NCBI GenBank assembly: GCA_030407085.1
Contig: CM059583.1
Coordinates: forward strand, 81,678,001 to 81,742,000
Direction: 5' to 3'
Source of the DNA: Trichopria drosophilae
Lineage: Eukaryota > Arthropoda > Insecta > Hymenoptera > Diapriidae
Length of the DNA stretch: 64,000 nucleotides
Below are positions 34,592 through 46,450 of the stretch, piece by piece. Made by a program: the position numbers and the translations under genes. Below the pieces are notes generated by a model, which was not told where the DNA came from, made no database searches, and saw only the letters and a program-made list of their open reading frames with translations. The stretch's first letter is position 1. Each line of letters opens with the position of its first letter.

Positions 34592-34844
34592 AGGGGAGAG
34601 CGGAGCGCGGTAAGCAGTAAATCCGGCCGCTTGAGCACCCAGCGTGGTGGCAGCTGTTACATTCCAACGGGGACCGCCTTATTGTTTTGTTTCCTTTCGG
34701 TTTTGAAAAGTGTTTACTTCTGTGCAGTTTCAGCAGAGTTTGTAGTTTAGTATACGTGGAATTTTCGTTGGTAATAGTTCGCTTCATTCTTTGCACGCGT
34801 TGAAATAAAAAATTTGTCAAGCATGCAGTAATTATTCACAAAAG

Positions 34845-35920
34845 TTTCCCGAAAATACGCCAGAGTTTGATGCTTGGATTACGGAGCACCGTGAAGTAGG
34901 AGATTGTACAAAATATCATCATGGAAGTGCCGGTCTTATGGAAGTTGAAGGAGTGCAAGACATGTTTATGAGATCTGTGGAGACGTACGGTGTTATGTAC
35001 GAATATTATATCGGTGACAGTGACAGTAAAACTTTCAAGCGGTTCAAAGAAATTGAACTGTATGGTAAGGCTCTCAAAGTGAAGAAACAAGCATGTGTTT
35101 TACACGTAGGCAAGAGAGAGATATATAGACATGGAAAAGAAGCAAAAAAAAAACTTGCGAAAATAAAGAGAGCTCTGGAAGCAAACGACAAAAGAGAAGC
35201 ATTAGAAAGAGGTGAAAAAGTCCTAACAAAGACGAGGCCTAAAAAAATGACCAACCTGCAGTAAAATCTTTACAATTCACTGTCGCGCAACTGGCAAAAT
35301 TATCTGGCTACTTTAAAAAAGCTGTGCTTGTTCACCCCTATTCTGCAGCAGATATGAAGAAGGCAATTCTGGCCTCTTTTTATCACAAGTGTTCTACCGA
35401 CGCAAAGCCGCAACACGAGTACTGTCCAGCCGGAGCAGATTCATAATGCAGTTATCAAAAGGCAGTAGCTATAGATAAATTACATGATTTGAAACATCTT
35501 TCGGCTTTCGATGAAGAAGTGAAAGATCTTTTAAAACCAATTTATGAGGAATTAACTCTCGAGAGATGCTTAGGTGCTAATACTCGAAACAATAACGAAA
35601 GTTATAATTCGTGTGTTTGGGACATAGCTCCTAAGCACAAGTTTGTTGGTAAACAAACACTTGAAATTGCTGCTTTTAGTGCTGCTTGCATTTTTAATGA
35701 AGGGTTTTTACCAATTTTGAAAGTTATGGGTGTTACAATCTGCCCGCAAGCAAGGCAGTACGCTGATAAAGTCAACGGCAGGCGTGTTGATCGAGCCGAG
35801 CTTGAAGCGATGGAAGCGTCTAAAGAGCAGCGGTCTGCAAGATGAAACGCAAAAATCCATGAAAATGACGCATATGACGACCAGGAAGGAGTAGTGTACG
35901 AAACCGGATTGGATATGTAA
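34845..35920 (+). pseudogene. Mutator-like transposase-domain protein, broken
   Basis: The sequence reads PEFDAWITEH at about 34857, then SVETYGVMYEYYIGDSDSKT and KKQACVLHVGKR. These are the start of the 'Mutator-like transposase domain' common in arthropods. The frame ends near 35262 at a frameshift and continues with ASFYHKCSTDAKPQHEYCP. There TGG of the usual SWC motif has become TAA (near 35444). It then resumes as LERCLGANTRNNNESYNSCV. A further TGA at 35843, where an R or W codon is expected, precedes the usual acidic end with YDDQEGVVYETGLDM. Both D of GDSDS are present. The three lesions are few for the length, so decay is moderately recent. Confidence 0.8.
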
Positions 35921-36736
35921 GTAAAAATCACTTTTTACAACGATTTTTCACGAATAAAACAAAAAAAAAACTTTATAAACTTTAATCGCGTTTTTCTCGA
36001 AACCACGTTTTTTCAATTTAATGACGCTTTCATTTAAAAACTATTGCACCTATCGATATGAACCAAACGGCATTTTACTCTTCAAAGGCCTCTCTATGGT
36101 CTGGATTAGGATCTAAAATATTCATTGTTATTTAAAAAAGTTATGTGTGCAGATAATTTTTAGATGAGAAATCATGTCATTGGTCCGGCAGAGGAGTGAC
36201 TTTGAGCCGCCATTTTGACAAAAAAATTTCGAAAAAATATATTTTAATTGTTGATGACATGTATTTTAAGATATAAACAGTTCGATTTCCAAAAACGTTT
36301 TTGAGCGTGAATAAAATTTATTTTAAAAAAACGCGAAATTCATGGTAACCTGGCCTTAAACTAAGAAGTTATTTGATTGTTGCTTCCTTTTCATTTACTT
36401 TTTCTTTTAAGACAAGAACTTGACACTTCTTCCAATTCCTCTTTTAAAGAATAAGCCCGTTCCCGTAAATCGATCACCTCTGTATGTATTTTTCTTTTCT
36501 TGTTCGCATTTCTCATGAATATTTATCTATTAAAATAATTACAAAATTTAATGTGTGAAAATAATAATGCAGAAAGTGTAATAACAAATGTGTATTGTAC
36601 GGTGGCTACAGCAAAAATCGATCAAACATCATACCTCTGTACAATACCCGACGAAGTTTCATTTTCAGTTATCGTAGAAACAAACAAACAAAAATCAAAA
36701 AACCATATAATGTTTTGATTTTGCTAATAATATCTG

Positions 36737-37238
36737 TCGGCGTGATGGTCGTGCGGGCTAAGGCGTCAGTCTTAGTCCGCCCGAACTGAACGACGCGAAG
36801 GTCCCGAGTTCGAATCCCCGTCCGTGCAATTTACTCTACTTATGTCCTGTGTGGAATAACCGGGGAACCTTGCTTGGCGAAGGTACGAATTTGGGACCGC
36901 TGCCGACCCCCGTCGGCAATTATCGGAACCGTCAGCGTCTTATCCACGGTCGGTACGTCGTGGGTCTTATCTCGGATAAAGATGGGATAAGCCCCCCGTC
37001 GTACCCGCTATGGCACAGGCCGCCGAATCTGCTGGTGGTACCGATATTGTGGTAGGGGGGACTGGCTCTGGATGGGTGTGGTGTGTTGTGTGTGTATCTG
37101 CCTAGTTCGGTCATGTACTGGTCTGTCTTTGTCATGTACCTCTCCACCCGAGAGCCGACCCGCAAATAGACTAATAATTGTCATTAACGCGGTGGAAAAT
37201 TACCTGTCCTTTGTCCTTTGTCCTTTGTCCTTTTTTTT
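36737..37238 (+). mobile_element. tRNA-derived SINE
   Basis: A tRNA-like head (36737-36827) has an A-box-like TGGTCGTGCGGGCTAAGGCG and a B box GAGTTCGAATCCC at 36806-36818. A ~370-bp body follows. It ends with a TCCTTTG short tandem repeat and T-run (37205-37238), as in SINEs that borrow a LINE 3' tail. It is transcribed by RNA polymerase III if intact. Confidence 0.8.
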
Positions 37239-37250
37239 AAATAATAATAT

Positions 37251-37634
37251 CTTAAGGAGCTTTTAAAGTGCTCGACCGATTAGGTAGGAATTTTCAGTAA
37301 AAACCGTAAATTAAAAATGACTGAATCGTTTTTTCAAAATTCGGGATTTGTAAGGGCAATTCTAATTACTACGGACGGTACCCTAGAAAATACCAAAGAA
37401 ATTAATTTAGAACTGAACGAGACTTTTTGGAAATAAGTGATTTTTATTTATTTCCGAAAATTCTTGGTCAGTTTTCAATTATGTTTTTGGTATTTATTAG
37501 GAATCTGTCTATAGACATTAAAAATGCCCTTACAGAGCCCGAATTTAAAAAAAATCGATTCAGTCATTTTTTATTTACGTTTGTTAGTGAAAATTTATAA
37601 CTTATCGTCAAAGCACTTTAGAACCGCCTTAAGG
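37251..37634. repeat. Palindromic MITE unit 1
   Basis: The left half (CTTAAGGAGCTTTTAAAGTG ..) and right half (.. GCACTTTAGAACCGCCTTAAGG) are inverted copies over nearly the whole length, centred near 37440. Both halves contain CAAAATTCGGG-like and TACCAAAGAAATTAATT-like text. No coding capacity. Confidence 0.8.
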
Positions 37635-37856
37635 GGATTCTAGTCGAACCGGTCAATATGGTAGTAAATTATACCAAAATATCTGAATTAAAAACTATTG
37701 AATTAATTTTTTTTAATTAAAAAAAGTATATATTTGTTAGAATTGTCCGTACAGACTGGGTCTGAATTTTAAATAATTGATTTAATAGTTTTTATTTGAG
37801 GGTCTTTGGCGTAAATCACTACTGTATAGACTGTTCCAACTGGAATCCCCTTAAAG
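37627..37856. repeat. Palindromic MITE unit 2
   Basis: The unit begins CCTTAAGGGGATTCTAGT, shared with the end of unit 1, and ends TGGAATCCCCTTAAAG. The halves are inverted around about 37735 (AAAACTATTGAATTAATTTT against AATTGATTTAATAGTTTTTA). Confidence 0.8.
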
Positions 37857-38190
37857 AGGAAAATCTAAATGAATAATAACTGATTCAATTATTCAAAATT
37901 TGGCTTCTATCTAGGTAATTCTAATCACTCTGTATGATTTCTTAAAAAATACCAAAGAAAGTAATTGATAGTGCACCGAACATTTGCGAAAATAGATGAT
38001 TTTGACTTATTTTCGAAAGGGCTGAGTCAATTCTCAATTACTTTCTTTACTATTTTTTTTAGGTCATGTATAATGTATAAAATGACTTGTATGGAAGGTG
38101 GTTATTGTAACTCGATTCAGTTACGTTTTATTTAGCATTCTTGGCGTAAATTACTGCCTTATCAGCCGATAGCTTTAGGCCATCCTTAAA
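37847..38190. repeat. Palindromic MITE unit 3
   Basis: The unit starts in the CCCCTTAAAG that ends unit 2 and ends GGCCATCCTTAAA. Its halves share ACCAAAGAAAGTAATTGA in inverse around about 38010, and its text is clearly related to unit 1. The unit stops about 14 bp before the left end of the hAT element. Confidence 0.75.
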
Positions 38191-38594
38191 AAGTCCAACT
38201 ACATAGTGGCCACCGTCAGAGAAAACCGGGAAATCAAGGAAATGTCAGGGAAATTCAAAATTGGCCAGGGAATCAGGGAAAAGTCAGGGAATTTCAAAAT
38301 TAGTCAGGGAAAAAGTAAATTTTAGACAAATCTTTAAAAAGTGAAAAACAGCACATACAATTTTTTTTTTTTAATCTAAGAGTAAACATAAATGAACATT
38401 GGTATTATTATAATAACATAAATCCTGGTTTATCATATCAATTGAAGCATGGGTTGGCGCAATTGTTTTATACCTACAATTCTGCTCGCACGGAAAAAGT
38501 TCCGCAGCGTTTGCATGGAAGACTCATGCAGTTTTTGCTTGAGTGACTAACGAAGGTAAAATAAGGAAGGTACAATTCGAAAGCATAAAAACAA

Positions 38595-39180
38595 ATTTTT
38601 TTGTTAAATGGGTACACTTTTGTTATATCTTTACGAATATTTGTGCTTAATTTTTAGACTTTTAATTATTTATATGATTCGTAATTGTCGTTAAAAGTGA
38701 AAAAATCTGTACTTTTTTTCATTTTAAGTCTTCCGTATCGAAAACAGTGCAAGATACACCAAAAATGCACTCAACATTTTTTATAGAGCGTGATATTTCC
38801 TAAAAAAAAGTCAGGGATACCCCTAATCTAAAGTTAATAGGTAAGCTATGAATAACGCAGGAAGTTCATCTTAACAAGTTAACAACCTCAGTTATATTTG
38901 CTGCAACTTCCAACGCTACTCGTGGCTAAATTATTAACTTTAGATTATGGCTCTCACTGACACTTTTGTGGGAAATTTCGTGCTCTACAAAAAAGATTCA
39001 GTGAATTTTTAGTGTATCTTGTACTGTTTTCAATACGACAGCCTTAAAATGAAAAAAGTACAGATTTTTTTACTTTTAACGACATTTACATATCATATCA
39101 ATAACGAAACAGTCTAGAAATTATGCACAAATATTATTAATGATGCAACAAAAATATACCTATTTATAAACAATTTTTTT
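38595..39180. repeat. Palindromic MITE in hAT left region
   Basis: Arms 38595-38815 and about 38957-39180 are inverted copies sharing GTCGTTAAAAGTGAAAAAAT and CGAAAACAGTGCAAGATACA. The centre is about 140 bp. A related phrase (CGTATCGAAAACGGTGCGTG) lies near 30303. Confidence 0.8.
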
Positions 39181-39199
39181 TTACGATTTCGAATTTTAA

Positions 39200-39480
39200 T
39201 CGCTGTTTTACGGTTTGAACGCGAACTACTTTCCCGGCCGTTTTAGCCGGGAATACCAGCCGGCAGGGCTTTTTTCCAGTGTATTGTTTCATGTTCGAAC
39301 CTGCACGGTCGATGGGGGTGCGCGATGCTTTATTCGCGGATTGATAGTGACACAACCACCTCTAGCGCCTCTTGCTGATGTCATGTAAGAGATTGACAAA
39401 GTCAAGACAGAGGCTTATTGACGGACGTATAGTTAGGACGTTGTAAGATTCAAATAGTGAGTTGGCAGTATATGAAAACG
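39200..39480. other. GC-richer unassigned segment
   Basis: It contains CCCGGCCGTTTTAGCCGGG, a stem-forming palindrome, and further GC-rich text up to 39370. It may be a SINE fragment (GTTCGAACCTGCACGG resembles a B-box region), but no A box was found. Confidence 0.3.
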
Positions 39481-39840
39481 GAAGATTTGAAAAAAGTTGA
39501 ATGGGCTTTTATGAGATTGAATAAAGTAAGTCTTAACGGCGTTATTTGTGGGAAGTAATCACGTTAAAGCGAATAATTGTTGTTTTTACATGACTCGTAA
39601 CAGAATAATTTGAGGGTCCGCAAGCAAAAACCGGACAGTCCTTCGAATCTTCTAATGAAACCGATGGCACAATAGAAAAAATCACTTTTCGAAATAGATT
39701 TAAAAAAATACTATCATATAGAGAATTAAATGCCACACAACATTTCTCTTTGGCATTTTTTATTTGATATCAAGATTTTGAGAAAAAAAAATAAAAATAG
39801 TAAGATATAATTCCCGAAAAATCAATAGATTTTAAAACAA

Positions 39841-40767
39841 CTTACGGTATCTCGTATACGGAATGACGAATCGATTTGAAACTTGGAGTACCTAATCTGT
39901 ACAGTTTTCCGAAGAGAACGAACACCGTAAAACATGTTAATATCATAATTTCGAAAAATTATATATGTTTAAACCTCACGCCCTGATATTCGCGAGAAAA
40001 TATCTTCTAACGCTTGAGGAGTCGAGAAAAGTTTTCGGAATAAAAAATTAAAAAGTGCAGTATTGTATATGAAGAATCAATGAAGTTTTTTGTGAAAACA
40101 GAACTTCAATTCGATTTGACAATAAAAAACTGCACACGTTTTTGTAACGCTGGAATTTTCGGGCGCGTGCGGCTTTGCTCCTTCGCGGAAATTCCTTCGC
40201 CGTGGAAAACTGCTCACCATTTCCGCGAAGCAACAAAGCCGCGCGCACCCGAAAATTCCAGCGTTACAAAAACGTGTGCAGTTTTTTATTGTCAAATCGA
40301 ATTGACGTTCTGTTTTCACAAAAAAACTTCATTGATTCTTCATCTACAATACTGCATTTTTTAATTGTTGCTTCGCGGAAATGGCGAGCAGTTTTCCACG
40401 GCGAAGGAATTTGCGCGAAGGAGCAAAGCCGCACGCGCGCGAAAATTCCAGCGTTACAAATACGTGTGCAGTTTTTTATTGTCAAATCGAATTCAAGTTC
40501 TGTTTTCACAAAAAACTTCATTGATTCTTCATATACAATACTGCATTTTTAAATTTTTTATTCCGAAAACTTTTCTCGACTCCTCAAGCGTTAGAAGATA
40601 TTTTCTCGCGAATATAAGGGCGTGAGGTTTAAACATATATATATAACTTTTCGAAATTACGATATAAACATATTTTACGGTGTTCGTTGTCTTCGGAAAA
40701 CTGTACAGATTAGATCCTCCAAGTTTCAAATCGATTCGTCATTCCGTATACGAGATACCGTAAGTTA
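39841..40767. mobile_element. Long palindromic element with three-fold internal repeat
   Basis: The outer ends ACTTACGGTATCTCGTATAC and its inverse at 40767 are near perfect, and the arms extend about 350-390 bp. The internal module (ATGAAGTTTTTTGTGAAAAC .. CTCCTTCGCGG) occurs once forward at 40078-40200 and twice in reverse, at about 40200-40350 and 40372-40540. The CpG-rich tips (CGGGCGCGTGCGGC) stand out from the AT-rich host. No transposase; the frames here are mirror images of one another. Confidence 0.85.
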
Positions 40768-41528
40768 TGTTTTATCGGTAAAGAAGGAATCTTGAAAAAC
40801 CCGAATGTGTTTTATCGGCCAGCTTTAGAGGCTTACTCGATCATGCTGAAATTTTGTCAGCGTTCATAATTAAAATATATTGGAAAATGTGAACAAATGT
40901 TAGAAAGTAGCTTATTTCGGACAGTGGTTTTAACATTTTGTGACATATTTACACTTAAACATTTACTTTTAAATACTCTACAGAATATTTCAAAACCATT
41001 TAACAAACTAATTCTCCAATTAAAAAAAAATTTGTATAATTAAAAACTGTTGAAAATGATAGAAAATTTTAATAAATTATTAAAATCTTCAAAAATATTT
41101 AAAAATGCATAAAGAGGCGAAAAATTGTAGAAAAAATTTAAAAAATATTTGTAAATTTTCAAAATATTGAAAAAACCCACAACTGTTTCAAATTTTTAGA
41201 ATACTAATTTGTCTAAATGATTATTTTATCATTTCTATTTTAAGTAATTGATATTCGTTCAATAGTGTTTGAAAAATCTAAAATTGGTGACAATTTTTTG
41301 TTATTGTCAAAATTCGAAAGAATGTACTGTCCGAAATCGCCTAAATTCTCATAATTATCAACATTTATAGTTATTGTCTAACATATTATCACAGAATTTT
41401 ACATTTTATAACAAAATTTTGACAATGAGCACACAACACATTTTCTACTACTATTTTCAATTAAACGCGAAAAACCCCACAGGGACATGAGTTTTTTCTG
41501 CATTTTCTATAGAGATAAGAAATAGAAA

Positions 41529-43713
41529 ATGGGTGGACCGATGAAATCAACAAGTTTTAATCGAGATTGGCTGCAAGATCCAACATTTTCTACCTGGATC
41601 AGAGAAGTTTCGGGCAAACCGAATATGGCACAATGCGTATGGTGCTCAACTACGTTTTCATTGAGCAACATGGGAAAACGCGAAGTCACAAGTCATGCCA
41701 ATGGAAAGAAGCATAAGAGTATTAGTGTGACTAGAAATAAGACGCATGACGTAAGAATCTTACTTGAATCGAACCCGAAGACTTCTGATGTCGCGAGCAA
41801 AGGTTGCAAGAACGCTTCAACATCCAATGTTTTTTACAGTCATTCTGATACAGAATCAAAGAACCAAAGCCAAGGGCATCCTGGAGTTGGCGAACTTCCC
41901 TCCCGTGGAATCTCATCATTTCTGATTACTGAGAATGTAACGCGTGCTGAAATTCTATGGGCTCTTCACACAATCGACACGCATAATTCGATGAGATCTG
42001 CAGCTAAAAGCGTCGAACTATTTTCACTTATGTTTGCCGACTCTCAAATTGCTGCAACAATGAGATTAAACCGCACAAAGGGAGCTACTTACTGTTGCAC
42101 GGATTAGCTCTGTACTTCCACCAGGAACTTATTAACGAACTGAAAGAATGTACCGATATTGTTGTCGGATTTGATGAGTCGCTCAACAAGGTAGTTCAGC
42201 TGGGACAAATGGATATCTGTGTACGATTTTGGAAAGTTTCGACCAACCGTGTGTCGACAAGATATTTAACATCCGCTTTCTTAAATCACGCAACTGCTGC
42301 TGATCTTTTACGAAGCTTTTTTTCTGCACTCTCAACAATTGGTCTTAACCTCTTGCTTCAAGTGTCAATTGATGGACCGAATGTGAACTTAAAATTCCAT
42401 CGAGATCTCAGAGACAGTTTGATAAATGAACCCGAAGATCGTGTGCTCCTTGACATTGGATCTTGTGGTCTTCATAGCATAAATGGTGCGTTTAAGACGG
42501 GGATGAAAGCAACTTTGTGGGAAATCTCAGAATTTCTCAGTGCATTGTACTACATTTTAAAAGATACTCCAGCACGCCGAGGTGATTACACGTACTATTC
42601 AGGTTCAAAGTTATTTCCGCAAAAGTTCTGCACCACACGATGGCTCGAAAACGGAATAGTAGCTGAAAAAGCTGCACAAATTCTACCGAATGTTCAAAAG
42701 TACATTGAAGGCCTCACTGAAGAAAAAAAAATCTTACCGGGCAGTAAAAGCTTCAAGATTGTACACTCCTCACTAAAGGACCACCTACTGATCAGCAAAC
42801 TAACATTTTTTCAATCTGTTGCAGCTGAAGTAGAACCTTTTTTGAGAGAATTTCAGACAGACAAGCCAATGGCTGCGCTTCTTTATGAAACGTTGACTAA
42901 TATTATGAGAAGCATTATGAACCGATTCGTCAAATCGGAAGTTCTGAGTGCCGCGAAAAATATCCATGTCATCGATGTTTCTGAAAAGAAGAATCTACAT
43001 GAATTCTATCAACAGTGTCGCGTAGGCCTACAGAAAATGTGTGAGAAACTTCAAATTCGGTCTCCTTTAACGTTTCCCCTTGTCAAAGGCATGTCCTGTT
43101 TAGACCCAGCAGTAGCTGTGATCGCAGCCAACCGCGATGCTCGTATTCGTCTCACTTTAAATGAATTCGTTAGAAAACGACAGATTTCTGGCGTCGTTGC
43201 AGATAAAGTGGAAAAGGACTTTCAAACCATATGCAGAAGAACAAGATTCGTCGAGGCAATGAAACATTTCTCCAGACAAAACGATAGGCTCGATGACCTC
43301 TGGATGTCTGTTGTTGAGAAATCGGGGATGGAGTGTCCAGAGCTGTGTTCGTTTCTGAAGAAAATATTAATTTTATCACACGGCAACGCTGACCTCGAAA
43401 GAGGCTTCTCGGTAAACCGTGAATGTTTGATAGACAAATCTACGATGCGATCAAGGTAGCAGGAGGTTTAAAGAATATACCAATCTCTAAATCGTTGATT
43501 CACGCTGCACGCAATTTCCACTCACGCTATCTGGAGAGACTAGCACAAAAGAAGAAGCAAATTGCAATCGAAGAAACCTCACATGCCGAAAAAAAAGCAT
43601 ATGTTCTGGAACTTAAAGAACTAGAGCACAAAAAGTGCGAACTTCTTAAAGATACAAAAAAAAAAGAATCCCTCTTGACCGAACAAATCGAAGCACTTAA
43701 AAAGAAAGTTTAA
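41529..43713 (+). pseudogene. hAT-like transposase with BED zinc finger, two frameshifts
   Basis: Three frames make one protein of about 720 residues. The first (41529-42107) has a BED-type finger: W..D..FSTW, CVWC and HANGKKH near residues 20-62. A shift near 42090 leads to GLALYFHQELINELKECTDIV and VVGFDESLNK, with the first acidic catalytic residue. SIDGPNVNLKF and FCTTRWLEN follow, then the C-terminal SHGNADLERGFSVN motif near 43378-43420. A second shift near 43435 leads to RQIYDAIKVAGGLKN and a lysine/glutamate-rich coiled coil to 43713. AATAAA occurs near 43873. The two shifts would have to be errors or suppressed for activity. The family is widespread in invertebrate genomes. Confidence 0.75.
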
Positions 43714-43944
43714 GAAATGTTAATAATTAATATTGTAATAGGTATAAGTGAAACATAAATTATTATAATACTTTTTAATCGGTTATGAAGCAAAATGATA
43801 CCAAAGTTCGTTAATAATTTGTATTACTGAGAAATGTGTTATAAAATATAATATTCGTTGTTGATTGAAAAAAATAAAGAATTTATTGAAAACGTGTAGC
43901 TGCTTTTAAAACATTTTTATCCGTATTACTTATTTTTTAATTTG

Positions 43945-44256
43945 TCGGCTTAAGCGGCACCATCAGCGCCCACTGGTTGGCAGATTTGAACTAATTTCAG
44001 TATCACGGCTCACTGTTTGAATCGTGAATATTTTCCGAGAATCGTTCGAATCAAAATGATTACAAGAAAATAACAAAGAATATATAAGTGTAATGCAACT
44101 TCGTACATTACATACACATAGTTTTTATTATTTACTTGTAATCATTTTAATTCGAAAAATATTCATGATTCAAACAGTGTGCGGTGATACTGAAATTACT
44201 TCAAATCTGTCAACCAGTTGGCGCTTATGGTGTCGCTTAACACGACGAATAGATAT
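43945..44256. repeat. Palindromic MITE in hAT 3' region
   Basis: TCGGCTTAAGCGGCACCAT at the left and its inverse (ATGGTGTCGCTTAACACGA) at the right close a palindrome centred near 44100, with TTTGAATCGTGAATATTTTC repeated in inverse. It is non-coding. Confidence 0.8.
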
Positions 44257-44340
44257 CATTAAAATGTTGGTCAGGGAAAAATCAGGGAAAAGTCAGGGAA
44301 AAGTTAGGGAATTTTTTTTCGAGAAAAAAGTGGCCACCAT

Positions 44341-45190
44341 GAACTAGATATTCATTGTTAAATAGTCAAAATATCGAATATAAAGTGGATTCTGAGTAAT
44401 CACAAGTCTGGGAATGCATTACTTTTTATTTTTAGGAACTGTTTTTCATATTTGTATAATTTAATGAGAATGTATGAGATAAATATGAATGTATATAATT
44501 ATGAAGAAAATGTTACAAGTATTACATTATCCTACACCACTTAGGAATTCTTTAAATGTCAGGATCAGCCACCATGCAATCCATCTTAATACGTAATAGT
44601 AAATAAATAATAGGGATTACATTTGGGGTGTACCTTCGAAGATGTAAATCTTTCAGACGATTCTTATAATTATCATCAATGTTAACGATGCTTGAAATTT
44701 TTCGTTTCTGCAAATGAAAAACAAAATATAACACATTACAAAGATGAAATTCACATTACAAATATGTATTCGATATTAAATTAAAGTTTACATAACGAAT
44801 GACTTCGTAAGTTTATTTGAAAACTTTTCATTCAAAGTCAATTACGAAGTTCACATAAACCTTATTTCAGGCTTTTCGAATGCACTTTCTATTTTTTAAT
44901 CTTCAAAGAAGTATCGTATATATTTATTTAAAATAGGGTATTTTTTGTGCCGAATACCTCACTATTTACCGCAAAATTGTCGGGAATATTCTCATTGTCA
45001 CTTTCGTATTCTGACGCTGACATTAAATGTTTAACAGGAGTAATAACGGACCTTTTTTCATCATTTCTTCTACTACTTTTTTGGAATCTTTAAGTCATAG
45101 CAGGAAATGTTTAGAAATACTCAATCATTTCAATTCTGACATCAATCAAACCTGAAACATTTTGCATAAGCATACAGAACACTTACTTCT
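44341..45190. other. AT-rich spacer
   Basis: No gene or repeat recognised. Confidence 0.4.
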
Positions 45191-45198
45191 AACACAAA

Positions 45199-45620
45199 TT
45201 ATTTGACAACTTTCCAACGATTTCCTGAAATGTACATTAGATAACTTGTTTTCATTGTTTTTTTATCAAAGTTGACACTGGTTTTAACTTCGACGAATTT
45301 TCTGTCCTTTAGTGCCTTCAATGTGGACACTCGAACGCACTCCCACATTCCATAATTCATCATATCCGGACTCTCTTTCATTGAGTCATGAACGGCCATA
45401 TTATAGGCAACGGCAAATTCCATGATATATTCGTCCCAAGTGCGATAATTGTCCTCGACGAAGGATATGATCATTCCTTTATAGTCTTATTAGTTATTTC
45501 GATCGGATTAGCCTGCGGATGATGAGGACTCGTTAAAGATTTGATTCCTCGCTCTCTCAAGCATTTATCGAGTAGTTTATTTTGAAAGGCCCTTCCGGTA
45601 TCCCTCCAAATTAAAGGTTG
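45199..45620 (-). pseudogene. LTR-retrotransposon integrase fragment
   Basis: The minus-strand text from about 45610 reads GRAFQNKLLDKCLRERGI, then LTSPHHPQANPIE, then after a frame change FVEDNYRTWDEYIMEFAVAYN. This is the order seen in the core and following region of Gypsy-type integrases, with the catalytic glutamate in NPIE. A stop lies near 45475. The rest of pol is absent. Confidence 0.8.
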
Positions 45621-46450
45621 TATTGATTTCGAGGTCGCTGATTACGAATCCAAACTCAAAATTTCGAAATTCAAAATGGCGGATCCAATATGGCGGACCT
45701 AAATGCTGTAACTTTTCAAATGATGGAACTATTCACTCCAAATTGAAGGTAGTATTGTTTTCGAGGTCGCTGATTTCGAATCTGAACTAAAAATGTCAAA
45801 ATTCAAAATTGTGGATCCAATACGGAATTGTTTGAATAGAAAATTAAAATTTTAATTGCGCGAAAAAAAATGATTATAATTTAAATAAATATTTTCACTA
45901 TTCTTGACTATTTTTACGGAATTTGGCGCTATATTGGAACTCCAGCTGGTTAAAACACAATTTTGACATCGGAATCTCAAAGGGCGACCTCGAAAATATT
46001 AAGATATGGACTGATATCGAATTTGTTCCAAGATCGTTACGAAAATAATCCGTCAAAGGAAAATTTGACATTTTAAAATTGGAAAATGTACATGTGTAAA
46101 TGAACAGGGCACCTCGAGGCAAAACAACTTTTTCACTTTTTTAATGTTCAAAATTGTTAAAAATATGATTTTTGTTATAAATTAATTATTTCTCCCAATA
46201 TTTATTTGCAACTATTACAGCCACGTGTGATGTAAGTTTGAGTAGTATAATATCAAAAAAAAATAAAAAACAGCAATTTCGGTTTATGCAGTTGAATTAT
46301 TCACAGGTATATAACGCTAATATAAAACCAGTATACAATCGCACTTAAATTTACTGACATTCTTCACATATTAGTATATAGTATATATTTGATGTCTGAT
46401 TTCGAAAACCTTAAATGGTAGGCCCAATATGGCAGCAATTACAACTGCAT
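45600..46450. repeat. Dispersed GGCGGATCCAATATGG-containing repeats
   Basis: Two direct copies at about 45604-45700 and 45738-45825 share TTTCGAGGTCGCTGATT and TTCAAAAT..TGGATCCAATA. A third weaker copy is near 46395-46430. The same motif occurs elsewhere in the window on both strands. No gene recognised between them. Confidence 0.65.

Larger units (their letters stand above)
34467..36357 (+). mobile_element. Mutator-like (possibly Kolobok) DNA transposon
   Basis: Inverted ends read AAGGCCAAGGTACCATGG at 34467 and, inward from 36357, AAGGCCAGGTTACCATG. The right end is followed by AA, making TTAA at its border, while the left border is TATA. TTAA would suit the Kolobok superfamily, but the left side does not confirm it. 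A TATA box at 34584 and a decayed transposase lie inside. Total length is about 1.9 kb. Confidence 0.7.
38204..44340 (+). mobile_element. hAT-like element with nested MITEs
   Basis: The candidate ends are TAGTGGCCACC at 38204 and GTGGCCACCAT at 44340. The 8-bp flanks CAACTACA and GAACTAGA resemble a mutated 8-bp target duplication, typical of hAT. Inside both ends are direct CAGGGAAA repeats (38220-38330 and 44270-44315). A transposase gene with a BED finger lies at 41529-43713. Palindromes at 38595-39180, 39841-40767 and 43945-44256 are nested insertions. Confidence 0.65.

Noticed and set aside
40048..40625. Several overlapping frames with the same peptide text on both strands
   Set aside because: They mirror each other because the DNA is a palindrome; none matches a protein family.
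38204..44340. GTGGCCACC at both ends read as a true terminal inverted repeat
   Set aside because: GTGGCCAC is itself a palindrome, and the adjacent CAGGGAAA repeats are in direct, not inverted, order. The ends are therefore candidates only.
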